In this document: positions 36,354 through 44,518 of the stretch, piece after piece
How the letters are laid out: every line of letters starts with the position of its first letter
Numbering within the stretch: the stretch's first letter is position 1
NCBI RefSeq assembly: GCF_001425825.1
Contig: NZ_LMDM01000002.1
Location: 62,001-126,000, forward strand
Direction: 5' to 3'
DNA length: 64,000 nt
Source of the DNA: Rhizobacter sp. Root1238
GTDB lineage: Bacteria; Pseudomonadota; Gammaproteobacteria; Burkholderiales; Burkholderiaceae_C
Position numbers and translations under genes: made by a program
Notes under the pieces: generated by a model
Seen by the model: the letters and a program-made list of their open reading frames with translations, nothing else
Told to the model about the DNA's origin: nothing
The model's database searches: none

Positions 36354-37604
36354 ATGAAGAAGTGGATGGTGGGCGGCGCGGTCCGCGATGCGTTGTTGGG
36401 GCGGCCGGTCAACGACCGCGACTGGGTGGTCGTCGGGGCCTCGCCGCTGCAGTTGCTCGAGGCCGGGTACCTGCCGGTCGGCAAGGACTTCCCGGTGTTC
36501 CTGCACCCGGAAACGAAGGACGAGGTGGCGCTCGCGCGCACCGAGCGCAAGACCGCGCCGGGCTACCACGGCTTCGCGTTCCATGCGGATCCGAGCGTCA
36601 CGCTCGAAGAAGACCTGCAGCGCCGCGACCTGACGATCAACGCGATGGCGCAGGACGAAGACGGTCGCATCGTCGATCCGTGGGGTGGTCGGCGCGACCT
36701 GGCCGACAAGCTGCTGCGCCACGTGTCGCCGGCCTTCGCCGAAGACCCGGTGCGCATCCTGCGGCTCGCGCGCTTCGCGGCGCGCTTCGACGATTTCGGC
36801 GTCGCGCCGGAGACCCAGGCGCTGATGCGCCACATGGTCGAGATCGGCGAGGTCGATGCGCTGGTGCCCGAGCGGGTGTGGCAGGAGCTGTCGCGCGGGC
36901 TGATGGAGGCGCGGCCGTCGCGCATGTTCGAGGTGCTGCGCCGCTGCGGCGCGCTGGCGCGGTTGCTGCCCGAGGTCGACCGGCTGTGGGGTGTACCGCA
37001 GCCGCCGGCGCACCATCCCGAGGTCGACACCGGGTTGCACCTGATGCTGGTGCTCGACATGGCGGCGCGGCTCGACACCTCGCTCGAGGTGCGTTTCGCC
37101 TGCCTCGGGCACGACCTCGGCAAGGGCACGACGCCGGTCGACGAACTGCCGCGCCACATCGCGCACGAGGCGCGCAGCGTGCAGCTGGTGCAGGAACTCT
37201 CGCAGCGCCTGAAGGTGCCGACCGATTGCCGCGAGCTGGCCGAAGCGGTCGCGCGCGAACACGGCAACATCCACCGCAGCCTGCAGTTGGATGGGTCGGC
37301 GGTGATGCGCTTGTTCGACCGCTGCGATGTGTGGCGGCGGCCGGCGCGGTTTTCGGAACTGCTGCTGGCCTGCGAATGCGATGCGCGCGGGCGCACCGGC
37401 TTCGAGGAGCGGCCCTATCCGCAGCGGCCGCGGCTGCAGGGGGCGCTGGACGCGGCCTTGTCGGTCGACACCGCGAAGGTGTCGTCCGATGCGCTGGCCC
37501 GTGGCTGGAAAGGCACCGCGATCGGCGCGGCGATCCGGCATGCACGCTACACGGCGGTGTCGGAGTTCCTCGCGGCGCAGCCGCAGCCGCAATCCGATCC
37601 GTAG
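36354..37604 (+). CDS. cca: CCA tRNA nucleotidyltransferase (multifunctional, with HD domain)
   Basis: Cca adds or repairs the 3' CCA of tRNAs. The 416-residue class II enzyme starts GGAVRDALLGRPVNDRDWVV, with the DxD metal site, then RRDLTINAMA and EDPVRILRLARFAARF. A C-terminal HD phosphohydrolase domain is present (HLMLVLDMAARLD, GHDLGKG, REHGNIHR), as in the E. coli multifunctional form with 2',3'-cyclic phosphodiesterase activity. The start at 36354 gives MKKWMVGGAVRD. Confidence 0.96.
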   Translation: MKKWMVGGAVRDALLGRPVNDRDWVVVGASPLQLLEAGYLPVGKDFPVFLHPETKDEVALARTERKTAPGYHGFAFHADPSVTLEEDLQRRDLTINAMAQDEDGRIVDPWGGRRDLADKLLRHVSPAFAEDPVRILRLARFAARFDDFGVAPETQALMRHMVEIGEVDALVPERVWQELSRGLMEARPSRMFEVLRRCGALARLLPEVDRLWGVPQPPAHHPEVDTGLHLMLVLDMAARLDTSLEVRFACLGHDLGKGTTPVDELPRHIAHEARSVQLVQELSQRLKVPTDCRELAEAVAREHGNIHRSLQLDGSAVMRLFDRCDVWRRPARFSELLLACECDARGRTGFEERPYPQRPRLQGALDAALSVDTAKVSSDALARGWKGTAIGAAIRHARYTAVSEFLAAQPQPQSDP

Positions 37605-37617
37605 CGCCGCCGGCCCT

Positions 37618-37797
37618 TCAGCCTTCGACCGGCAGCTGGCGGTTCCGGGCGTGCAGCGCGATCCGGCGGCGCGCCCGGTCGTCGAGCATCAGCAGCCAGC
37701 GCACCGCGCGCAGCTCATGCGCGACGAACACCGGCACCGCCAGGCGCAGCACGCCGGGCAGGTTGTGCACGCCGGCGGGGCACCCTGTGCGACGCAT
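37618..37797 (-). CDS. Possible small hypothetical protein (59 residues)
   Basis: A frame of 59 codons begins four bases after the stop of the 64-residue gene upstream, which suggests translational coupling, though the GAGG before it is too close to the ATG to be a good ribosome site. The product is basic with a hydrophobic middle (LPGVLRLAVPVFVAHELR) and ends RNRQLPVEG. No family is recognised. It could be fortuitous. Its stop lies 13 bases beyond the end of the convergent cca. Confidence 0.35.
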   Translation of the reverse strand: MRRTGCPAGVHNLPGVLRLAVPVFVAHELRAVRWLLMLDDRARRRIALHARNRQLPVEG

Positions 37798-37801
37798 CGC
37801 C

Positions 37802-37996
37802 TCAAGTGGCGAAGTAGCGCGATTCGAGCGCCCGGGCGTCGGTCAGGTGCAGCCGCAGCTTCAGCCGGTCGAGCCAGCTGAGCGGGTGCACGCGGCCATC
37901 GGGCATCGCGAGCACCGGGCCGAGGATCGGCTCTTCCTCGATGCGGGATTCCTGATAGTCCTGCTGCGTCGTCGGCGATTTCAGAGCTTCAGTCAT
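37802..37996 (-). CDS. Small hypothetical protein (64 residues)
   Basis: The frame has an excellent ribosome site (AAGGAGG, about 5 bases before the ATG) and normal codon use. The product is soluble: an acidic N-terminal part (QDYQESRIEEEPILGPVL) and a C-terminal basic helix (LSWLDRLKLRLHLTDARALE). No family or motif is recognised. It begins about 110 bases downstream of the DUF2905 gene on the same strand. Confidence 0.6.
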   Translation of the reverse strand: MTEALKSPTTQQDYQESRIEEEPILGPVLAMPDGRVHPLSWLDRLKLRLHLTDARALESRYFAT

Positions 37997-38103
37997 GCGG
38001 GCCTCCTTGAACTCCCTTGAGGACGGGGAGCGAGGCCGTTGTAACCAGTTGTAGGAGGCGGCGCAAGTCTGGTTTGTCCGTGCCCCTGCCGCCGGCGCTG
38101 GCT

Positions 38104-38301
38104 TCAGATCAGCTTCGTGATCGCCAGCGCCACCAGGCTCAGCAGCACGCTGCTGGTGATCGGGATGAAGAACTCGCGGCCGAACAGCCGGAAGCGGAAG
38201 TCGCCCGGCAACCGTCCCAGGCCGATCTTCAGCAGCCAGCGCTGTAGCCCGCTGAACAGCAGCAGCGCGATCAGGATCACCAGCAGCCAGCGCAAGCCCA
38301 T
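38104..38301 (-). CDS. DUF2905 family small membrane protein
   Basis: The 65-residue protein has two membrane helices (residues 2-20 and about 47-64) around a conserved loop GLGRLPGDFRFRLFGREFFIP, diagnostic of DUF2905. The function of this widespread small inner-membrane family is unknown. It starts 12 bases after the stop of the MidA-like gene and is probably in its operon. Confidence 0.9.
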   Translation of the reverse strand: MGLRWLLVILIALLLFSGLQRWLLKIGLGRLPGDFRFRLFGREFFIPITSSVLLSLVALAITKLI

Positions 38302-38313
38302 GGTCGGCCCGGA

Positions 38314-39432
38314 TCAGAGCGTGTGGCTGCGGTCGCCGTGCACGAAGCCGAGCGGCGCGTCGGTGAACGACGCATCGCAGCCGCGTGCCAGTGCGATCAC
38401 CTTGAACAACTCGCCCATCTCGTGCTCCAGCAACAGCTTCTGCGCATTCGCGCGGGTCTTCAGGTCGGCGTCGGCCAGCCGCTCGACGAGCCCGCAGTTG
38501 ATCAGGAAATGGGCCTGCGTGGTGTAACCGACGACCTCCAGCCCGGCGTCCTGCGCGGCCAGCGCGATGCCGGTGAAATCGACATGGGCGGTGATGTCCT
38601 TGCGACCCACCTCGACCAGCGGATCGCCGTCGGCCTGGTGCCCCTGGTGGCACATCAGCGTGCCGCCATGGCGCTGCGGCAGGTAGTACTCGGCCTCGGG
38701 GAAGCCGTAGTCGATGAAGAAGGCGGCGCCGCGCTGCAGCCGGTCGGCCAGCGTCGCGATGAAGGCGCGCGCCTGCGGGTGGATCTCGGTGACGGTGCCG
38801 GGCACGAAGGGCGCGTCCAGCGGCGGCCGCAATGCGGTCGGCCGGTCGCTCCACGCGAAACCTTCACCGTTCACGACGACACCACGTTCCAGCCACTGCG
38901 TGCCGTCGAAGTGCAGCAGTTGCACCGGCATCGCATCGAGCACCTCGTTGCCGACGATCACGCCGTGCATCGTGTCGGGCAGCTCCGACACCCAGCGCAC
39001 CTGCGCGCCGAAGCGTGCCAGCCGCGCCTGCTGGCGCTGCCGCAGCGCGCCCGACAGGTCGACGATGGTGTAGCGCTCGGGCGCGAGGCCGTCGGCGGCC
39101 AGCGCATCGAGCAGCTGCTCGGCCAGCGCGCCGGAGCCGGCGCCGAACTCCCAGACCTCGCGGCCGTCGCAGGCCCGCAGCGCCTGCGCGACCTGGCGCG
39201 CGAGCGCGGCGCCGAACAGCGGCGTCAGTTCGGGCGCGGTGACGAAATCGCTGCCGGACGACGGCAGCAGGCCGAACTGCCGATCGCCCGCCGCGTAGTA
39301 GCCGAGCCCGGGGGCGTACAACGCGAGCGCCATGAAGCGGTCGAAAGGCAGCCAGTCGCCGTGGCGGGCGATGGCCTGGCGGATCAGCGACGAAAGCGGC
39401 GCCGATACACTGCCGGCTGGTGGGGTTTGCAT
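38314..39432 (-). CDS. MidA/NDUFAF7-family SAM-dependent methyltransferase (DUF185)
   Basis: The 372-residue protein has family blocks FDRFMALALYAPGLGYYAAGD, SDFVTAPELTPLFG, the SAM loop VWEFGAGSGALAEQLL, GNEVLDAMPVQLL and FIDYGFPEAEYY. The mitochondrial relative NDUFAF7 methylates an arginine of complex I; bacterial members have no proven substrate. ATG 39432 gives MQTPPAGSVS; 39453 is an alternative. TACAAT at 39439-39444 ends only six bases before the ATG, so transcription may start at the initiation codon. The gene is divergent from folM. Confidence 0.88.
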   Translation of the reverse strand: MQTPPAGSVSAPLSSLIRQAIARHGDWLPFDRFMALALYAPGLGYYAAGDRQFGLLPSSGSDFVTAPELTPLFGAALARQVAQALRACDGREVWEFGAGSGALAEQLLDALAADGLAPERYTIVDLSGALRQRQQARLARFGAQVRWVSELPDTMHGVIVGNEVLDAMPVQLLHFDGTQWLERGVVVNGEGFAWSDRPTALRPPLDAPFVPGTVTEIHPQARAFIATLADRLQRGAAFFIDYGFPEAEYYLPQRHGGTLMCHQGHQADGDPLVEVGRKDITAHVDFTGIALAAQDAGLEVVGYTTQAHFLINCGLVERLADADLKTRANAQKLLLEHEMGELFKVIALARGCDASFTDAPLGFVHGDRSHTL

Positions 39433-39438
39433 GCCCCG

Positions 39439-39444
39439 ATTGTA
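39439..39444 (-). promoter_or_regulatory. -10 element (TACAAT) abutting the midA-like start codon
   Basis: On the minus strand TACAAT lies just six bases before the ATG at 39432. With the usual 6-7-base distance from -10 to transcription start, the message would start at or within one base of the ATG, predicting a leaderless mRNA. Confidence 0.45.
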
Positions 39445-39451
39445 GAAAGCC

Positions 39452-40231
39452 ATGTCCGCACGTCCCGTCACCCTGGTCACCGGCGCGGCCCGCCGCCTGG
39501 GCCGGGCGATCGCGCTCGAACTCGCCGCGCACGGCCACGACCTCGCGGTCCACTGCCGCGGCTCGCGCGACGACGCACAGGCCACGGCCGACGAGGCCGT
39601 GCGGCTCGGCGCCCGCGCCGCGGTGTTCGCCGCCGACCTCGCCGACGAAGCCGCCTGCCGGGCGCTGGTGCCGGCCGTCTGCGAGCGGCTGGGCCGCCTC
39701 GACGCGGTGGTCAACAACGCCTCCACCTTCGCCTACGACAACGCCGAGAGCTTCAGCTACGCGTCGATGGAGACCCACTGGCGCGCCAACACCGGCCCGG
39801 CGGTGCTGCTGGCGCAGGCGCTGCACGCGCACCTGGCGGCCCGCGACGGCCGCGGTTGCGTCGTCAACCTGCTCGACCAGAAGCTGTGGAATCCGAACCC
39901 CGACTACCTGTCCTACACCTTGTCGAAGGCGGCGCTGCAGTCGGCCACCGTGCTGCTGGCGCAGGCGCTGGCGCCGCGGCTGCGGGTGTGCGGTGTCGCG
40001 CCGGGCGTCACGCTGCTGTCCGGGGCGATGACCGAGGCAGAATTCGCGCAGGCGCACGGCCTGACGCCGCTGCAGCGCTCGTCGACCCCCGCCGACATCG
40101 CGCATGCGGTGCGTTTCCTGATCGAGTCGCCGGCCGTCACCGGCAGCACGCTGCTGGTCGACGGTGGCCAGCACCTGGCGGGCCAGCCGCGCGACGTGAT
40201 GTTCATCGCCAATCCCGAGAAGAAGACCTGA
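39452..40231 (+). CDS. folM: Short-chain dehydrogenase, pteridine reductase/FolM-like
   Basis: The 259-residue SDR has LVTGAARRLGRAIALELA (TGxxxRxG loop typical of pteridine reductases), NNASTFAYDNAESF, and YxxxK as YTLSKAAL, with GVAPGVTLLSG after it. FolM-type enzymes reduce dihydromonapterin or dihydrofolate. The next gene is a dihydroneopterin aldolase starting just one base after the stop, which supports a pteridine role, though dehydrogenase substrates cannot be proven from sequence. Confidence 0.82.
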   Translation: MSARPVTLVTGAARRLGRAIALELAAHGHDLAVHCRGSRDDAQATADEAVRLGARAAVFAADLADEAACRALVPAVCERLGRLDAVVNNASTFAYDNAESFSYASMETHWRANTGPAVLLAQALHAHLAARDGRGCVVNLLDQKLWNPNPDYLSYTLSKAALQSATVLLAQALAPRLRVCGVAPGVTLLSGAMTEAEFAQAHGLTPLQRSSTPADIAHAVRFLIESPAVTGSTLLVDGGQHLAGQPRDVMFIANPEKKT

Positions 40232-40232
40232 C

Positions 40233-40631
40233 ATGCACTCCCTGCTCATCCACCCCGCCCTGATGGACTGCCGCCGGCTGTTCCTGCGCGACTACGAGGT
40301 GTGGATCAACATCGGCGTGCACGACTTCGAGAAGAAGGGCGAGCAGCGGGTGCTGATCAACGTCGACCTCTACATTCCGCTGGCGATGTCGACGCCGAAG
40401 GCCGACGAGCTCGACGAGGTGGTCGACTACGATTTCATCCGCCGCACCATTGCCAGCCGCGTGAAGCAGGGCCACATCCACCTGCAGGAAACGCTGTGCG
40501 ACGACGTGCTGGCGATGATGCTCGCGCACCCGCGCGTGCGGGCGGCGCGCGTGTCGACCGAGAAACCCGATGTGTACCCGGACTGCGAAGCCGTCGGCTG
40601 CGAAGTGTTCGGCATGAAGAAGGACCTGTGA
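40233..40631 (+). CDS. folB: Dihydroneopterin aldolase family protein
   Basis: The 132-residue protein has the FolB/FolX fold: [29 protein letters not shown], with Glu in the substrate loop, [16 protein letters not shown] and [16 protein letters not shown]. It makes 6-hydroxymethyl-dihydropterin in folate synthesis, or epimerises related pterins. Translation is coupled to both neighbours: it starts one base after folM and its stop overlaps the ttcA ATG (TGATG). Confidence 0.86.
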   Translation: MHSLLIHPALMDCRRLFLRDYEVWINIGVHDFEKKGEQRVLINVDLYIPLAMSTPKADELDEVVDYDFIRRTIASRVKQGHIHLQETLCDDVLAMMLAHPRVRAARVSTEKPDVYPDCEAVGCEVFGMKKDL

Positions 40632-41554
40632 TGAGTGCGGTACTCGACAAGCAACAAGACACCAAGGACGACGCGAAGCAGGCCTTCGAGGTCAACAAGC
40701 TGAGCAAGCGCCTGCACCGGCAGGTGGGCCAGGCGATCGCCGACTTCAACATGATCGAGGACGGCGACAAGGTGATGGTCTGCGTGTCCGGCGGCAAGGA
40801 CAGCTATGCGCTGCTCGACATCCTGCTGAACCTGCAGCAGCGTGCGCCGATCCGCTTCTCGCTGGTGGCGGTGAACCTCGACCAGAAGCAGCCGGGCTTC
40901 CCCGACCACGTGCTGCCCGACTACCTGAAGTCGCGTGGCGTGCCGTTCCACATCGAGACCCAGGACACCTACTCGATCGTCAAGCGCCTGATCCCCGAGG
41001 GCAAGACGATGTGCAGCCTGTGCTCGCGGCTGCGCCGCGGCATCCTGTACCGCGTGGCCGGCGAGCTCGGCGCGACCAAGGTGGCGCTCGGCCACCACCG
41101 CGACGACATGCTGCAGACGCTGTTCATGAACATGTTCTTCGGCAGCCGGCTGAAGGGCATGCCACCGAAGCTGATCAGCGACGACGGCAAGAACATCGTG
41201 ATCCGCCCGCTCGCGTACGTGGCCGAGACCGACCTGGAGCGCTGGGCCGCGCACCGGCAGTTCCCGATCATCCCGTGCACGCTGTGCGGCAGCCAGGAGA
41301 ACCTGCAGCGGGTGCAGACGAAGCAGATGCTGCGCGACTGGGACAAGCGCTTCCCCGGCCGCATCGAGAACATGTTCACCGCGATGGGCAACATCGTGCC
41401 GTCCCACATGATGGACCGGAACCTCTACCCGTTCACGACGCTCAAAACCACCGGGGTGCCCGATGCCGGTGGCGATCGGGCCTTCGATGACGACGAGAGC
41501 TGCGCCCCGGCCGGACCCGCCGGCGACGCGGTGCCGATCAAGCTGCACGTTTGA
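40631..41554 (+). CDS. ttcA: tRNA 2-thiocytidine biosynthesis protein TtcA
   Basis: TtcA thiolates C32 of certain tRNAs using ATP and a [4Fe-4S] cluster. The 307-residue protein carries the PP-loop [17 protein letters not shown], the CxxC pair [14 protein letters not shown] and a second cysteine [12 protein letters not shown], as in the family, plus [14 protein letters not shown]. The ATG overlaps the folB stop. The last 40 residues are an acidic, low-complexity tail ([14 protein letters not shown]) longer than usual. Confidence 0.95.
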   Translation: MSAVLDKQQDTKDDAKQAFEVNKLSKRLHRQVGQAIADFNMIEDGDKVMVCVSGGKDSYALLDILLNLQQRAPIRFSLVAVNLDQKQPGFPDHVLPDYLKSRGVPFHIETQDTYSIVKRLIPEGKTMCSLCSRLRRGILYRVAGELGATKVALGHHRDDMLQTLFMNMFFGSRLKGMPPKLISDDGKNIVIRPLAYVAETDLERWAAHRQFPIIPCTLCGSQENLQRVQTKQMLRDWDKRFPGRIENMFTAMGNIVPSHMMDRNLYPFTTLKTTGVPDAGGDRAFDDDESCAPAGPAGDAVPIKLHV

Positions 41555-41571
41555 CCTGACGGAGACCGACC

Positions 41572-42198
41572 ATGTGGAAACCTGCCCTGACCACCACCTT
41601 GCTGGCCGGCGCGCTGCTGGGCCTCGGAGGGTGCGCCGCGATGAACGCGGTCGACAGCAACGTTTCCACGTACAGCCAATGGCCGGCCGGGCGCAGCGCA
41701 TCGACCTACGCCTTCGAGCGCCTGCCGTCTCAGCAGGCGCGTGCGATGGAGCAGGAAAAGCTGGAGTCGATGGCGCGGCATTCGCTGCAGGTCGCCGGGT
41801 TCAGCGAAGCGGGCGATGCGAAGGCGGCCGAATTCACGGTGCAGGTCGGAGCGCGCATCAACCGCTACGACGTCTCGCCGTACGACGATCCGCTGTGGTG
41901 GCACGGCGGCCTGTTCCGTTCGCGCTACGGCTACGGCTATGGCCGGGGCCCGTTCTGGGGTCCGCCCGGCTACTTCGGCCCCCGCTACTACGACACGACC
42001 TACTATGACCGCGAGGTGGCGGTGCTGATCCGGGAACGGCAGTCCGGGCAGGTGGTGTACGAGGCGCGCGCGGCCAACGACGGCACGACGATGGGCAACG
42101 ATGGCCTGATCGCCGCGATGTTCGATGCGGCGCTGAAGGACTTTCCGCAGACGGGGATCAACCCGCGCCGGGTGACGATCCAGTTGCCCCCAAGTTGA
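41572..42198 (+). CDS. DUF4136 lipoprotein
   Basis: The 208-residue protein has a lipoprotein signal ending LGLGGCAAM (Cys21) and a periplasmic domain with the DUF4136 blocks TYAFERLPSQQARAMEQEKL, HSLQVAGFSEAGDAKAAEF and a Tyr/Gly-rich loop (FRSRYGYGYGRGPFWG) followed by REVAVLIRERQSGQVVYEAR. Outer-membrane-attached members have no known enzymatic function. It starts 17 bases after ttcA. Confidence 0.85.
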   Translation: MWKPALTTTLLAGALLGLGGCAAMNAVDSNVSTYSQWPAGRSASTYAFERLPSQQARAMEQEKLESMARHSLQVAGFSEAGDAKAAEFTVQVGARINRYDVSPYDDPLWWHGGLFRSRYGYGYGRGPFWGPPGYFGPRYYDTTYYDREVAVLIRERQSGQVVYEARAANDGTTMGNDGLIAAMFDAALKDFPQTGINPRRVTIQLPPS

Positions 42199-42204
42199 CG
42201 GGGG

Positions 42205-43086
42205 TCAGCGGCCGGCGTCCGCCGCCAGCGCGCGGAAATCGCCGGCCCACCCCTTGAGCTTCTTCGCGGCGTACTGCCGCTGCTCGGCGTTCGTCGTGTT
42301 GTGCAGCTGCGCACCGAACTCGCAGTTGTAGCGCGTCAGTTTTTCCTGGTAGCTGCGGAAGTTCTCGCGCGGCGAATGCTGCACCCGCTCGGCGATGGCG
42401 CGCAACGCGGCCTGCGCCTGGGCCTGCGGCGGCCGCTCGGCCAGCAGTTTGCGCAGCGTCTGCAGCACGTCCTGCTGGCGCGCCTTGCGCTCGGCCAGCC
42501 ACAGCTCGGGGTCGAACGGCGACGCCGCCATCGCCCGCTTCACCCGCTCGGTCTGCGCGTCGTCCAGGTCGCCGTACAGCATCTCGGCCCGTTCCATCGT
42601 GCGCTTCATCGTGGCCTTCAGGCGGTCCTGCGGATCGGGCTGCAGGTAGTCGTCGGCATAGTCGTCGTTGACCTTCGCATAGCGCTTCTCGATGTGCCTG
42701 AGCTGCTCCGGCTTCAGCGACAGCGCCGTCTCGGCCAGTGCCGGCAGCGCCTGGTCGAGGCCGGTGAACATGCGCGATTCGACCTCGTCGGTCCAGCGGC
42801 ACACCTGGGCCGCGGCCACCGGCTGCTGGAGGTCGCCGGCCAGCTTGTCCAGCCACTGCGCGTAGTCGGGCAGCTGGGTGCGGCGGTTCCAGCGGAACCA
42901 TGACGCGATCGCATCGCGCACCCGCGGCGTCTGCTCGTCGTTGAAGTCGATGTACTTGTCCAGCCACCAATACCCCAGGTCGGGGGCCTGGTTGTAGGCC
43001 AGCCGCATCGCGCCACACCCTGAAAGCAGGGTGGTCAACGCCAGCGCGACGCCGATAATCACCGACCTGAAAAAAGGACGTTGCAT
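42205..43086 (-). CDS. DUF6279 family lipoprotein
   Basis: The 293-residue protein starts with a lipoprotein signal ([16 protein letters not shown], Cys at 24) and is then entirely helical: [21 protein letters not shown] is the family start, with several amphipathic helices to the end. Function unknown. Its ATG lies on the same CATG as the start of glmU on the other strand, so both 5' ends must overlap or use one bidirectional control region. Confidence 0.82.
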   Translation of the reverse strand: MQRPFFRSVIIGVALALTTLLSGCGAMRLAYNQAPDLGYWWLDKYIDFNDEQTPRVRDAIASWFRWNRRTQLPDYAQWLDKLAGDLQQPVAAAQVCRWTDEVESRMFTGLDQALPALAETALSLKPEQLRHIEKRYAKVNDDYADDYLQPDPQDRLKATMKRTMERAEMLYGDLDDAQTERVKRAMAASPFDPELWLAERKARQQDVLQTLRKLLAERPPQAQAQAALRAIAERVQHSPRENFRSYQEKLTRYNCEFGAQLHNTTNAEQRQYAAKKLKGWAGDFRALAADAGR

Positions 43087-44458
43087 GGCTCTCGACATCG
43101 TGATCATGGCCGCGGGCAAAGGCACCCGCATGAAATCCGGCCTGCCCAAGGTCTTGCACAAGCTGGCCGGGCAAAGCCTATTGCAGCATGTTCTGGGTAC
43201 CGCAGCATCCTTGGGGGCGACCCGCATCATCACGATCACCGGCCACGGCGCCGAGCAGGTCGAGGCGGCGGTGCAGGCACCCGGATTGCTCTTCGTGCGG
43301 CAGATGCCGCAGCTGGGCACCGGCCATGCCGTGCAGCAGGCGGTGCCGCAGCTGCATGACGAGGGCACCACGCTGATCCTGAACGGCGACACCCCGCTGA
43401 TCGACGCGTCCACCGTGCGCGCGCTGGTCGACGCGTGCGGCGGCGAGCGCTTCGCGCTGCTGACCATCACGCTGCCCGACGCCACCGGCTACGGCCGCAT
43501 CGTGCGCGACGGCGAGCAGGTGCGCGCGATCGTCGAGCACAAGGACGCGAGCCCGGCGCAGCGCGAGATCCGCGAGGTCAACACCGGCGTGATGGCGGTG
43601 CCGACGAAGCGGCTGAAGGGCTGGCTGGCGAAGCTGGACAACCAGAACGCCCAGGGCGAGTACTACCTGACCGACATCATCGCGATGGCGGTGGCCGACG
43701 GCGTGCCGGTCGTCACCGCGCAGCCGAAGAGCGAGACCGAGGTGCTGGGCGTCAACAGCCCGATGCAGCTGGCCGACCTGGAGCGCCGCTACCAGCGCGG
43801 TCGCGCCGAGGCGCTGATGGAAGCCGGCGTGCGGCTGGCCGACCCGGCGCGCTTCGACGTGCGGGGCACGCTGCAGTGCGGCAGCGACGTCGAGATCGAC
43901 GTCAACTGCGTGTTCGACGGCGCGGTCGAACTCGGCGACGGCGTGCGCATCGGCGCGAACTGCGTGATCCGCAACGCCCGCATCGCGGCCGGCGCGGTGA
44001 TCCACCCGTTCACCCACATCGACGGCGAGGCGCAGGGCGTGACGGTCGGCCGCGGTTCGCTGATCGGCCCGTTCGCGCGGCTGCGCCCCGGCGCGCAGCT
44101 GGGCGACGAGGTGCACATCGGCAATTTCGTCGAGGTGAAGAACTCGACGCTCGCGAAGGGTGCGAAGGCCAACCATCTGGCCTACCTGGGCGACGCGACG
44201 GTCGGCGAGCGCGTGAACTACGGCGCCGGCAGCATCACCGCGAACTACGACGGCGCGAACAAGCACCGCACCGTGATCGGCGACGACGTGCACGTCGGCA
44301 GCAACTGCGTGCTGATCGCGCCGGTGGTGATCGGCGCCGGCGCGACGATCGGCGGCGGCTCGACGATCTCGAAGGACGCGCCGGCCGGCCAGCTGACGGT
44401 GTCGCGCGCGAAGCAGGTGTCGCTCGAGGGATGGACGCGGCCGGTCAAGAAGAAGTAG
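43085..44458 (+). CDS. glmU: Bifunctional GlmU (GlcNAc-1-P uridyltransferase / glucosamine-1-P acetyltransferase)
   Basis: GlmU performs the last two steps to UDP-GlcNAc. The 457-residue protein has the N-terminal pyrophosphorylase domain ([39 protein letters not shown]) and a C-terminal left-handed beta-helix of hexapeptide repeats, with [20 protein letters not shown] and [17 protein letters not shown] holding the acetyl-transfer site. AAGGA is 6 bases upstream. It starts on the CATG shared with the divergent lipoprotein gene. Its upstream partner GlmS is at 5114. Confidence 0.97.
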   Translation: MALDIVIMAAGKGTRMKSGLPKVLHKLAGQSLLQHVLGTAASLGATRIITITGHGAEQVEAAVQAPGLLFVRQMPQLGTGHAVQQAVPQLHDEGTTLILNGDTPLIDASTVRALVDACGGERFALLTITLPDATGYGRIVRDGEQVRAIVEHKDASPAQREIREVNTGVMAVPTKRLKGWLAKLDNQNAQGEYYLTDIIAMAVADGVPVVTAQPKSETEVLGVNSPMQLADLERRYQRGRAEALMEAGVRLADPARFDVRGTLQCGSDVEIDVNCVFDGAVELGDGVRIGANCVIRNARIAAGAVIHPFTHIDGEAQGVTVGRGSLIGPFARLRPGAQLGDEVHIGNFVEVKNSTLAKGAKANHLAYLGDATVGERVNYGAGSITANYDGANKHRTVIGDDVHVGSNCVLIAPVVIGAGATIGGGSTISKDAPAGQLTVSRAKQVSLEGWTRPVKKK

Positions 44459-44518
44459 CGAGGGAGGCGATCTGCTTCCCGTGCCACGCGTCGCCCGGCG
44501 CTGAGGGCGCCAGGTTCG

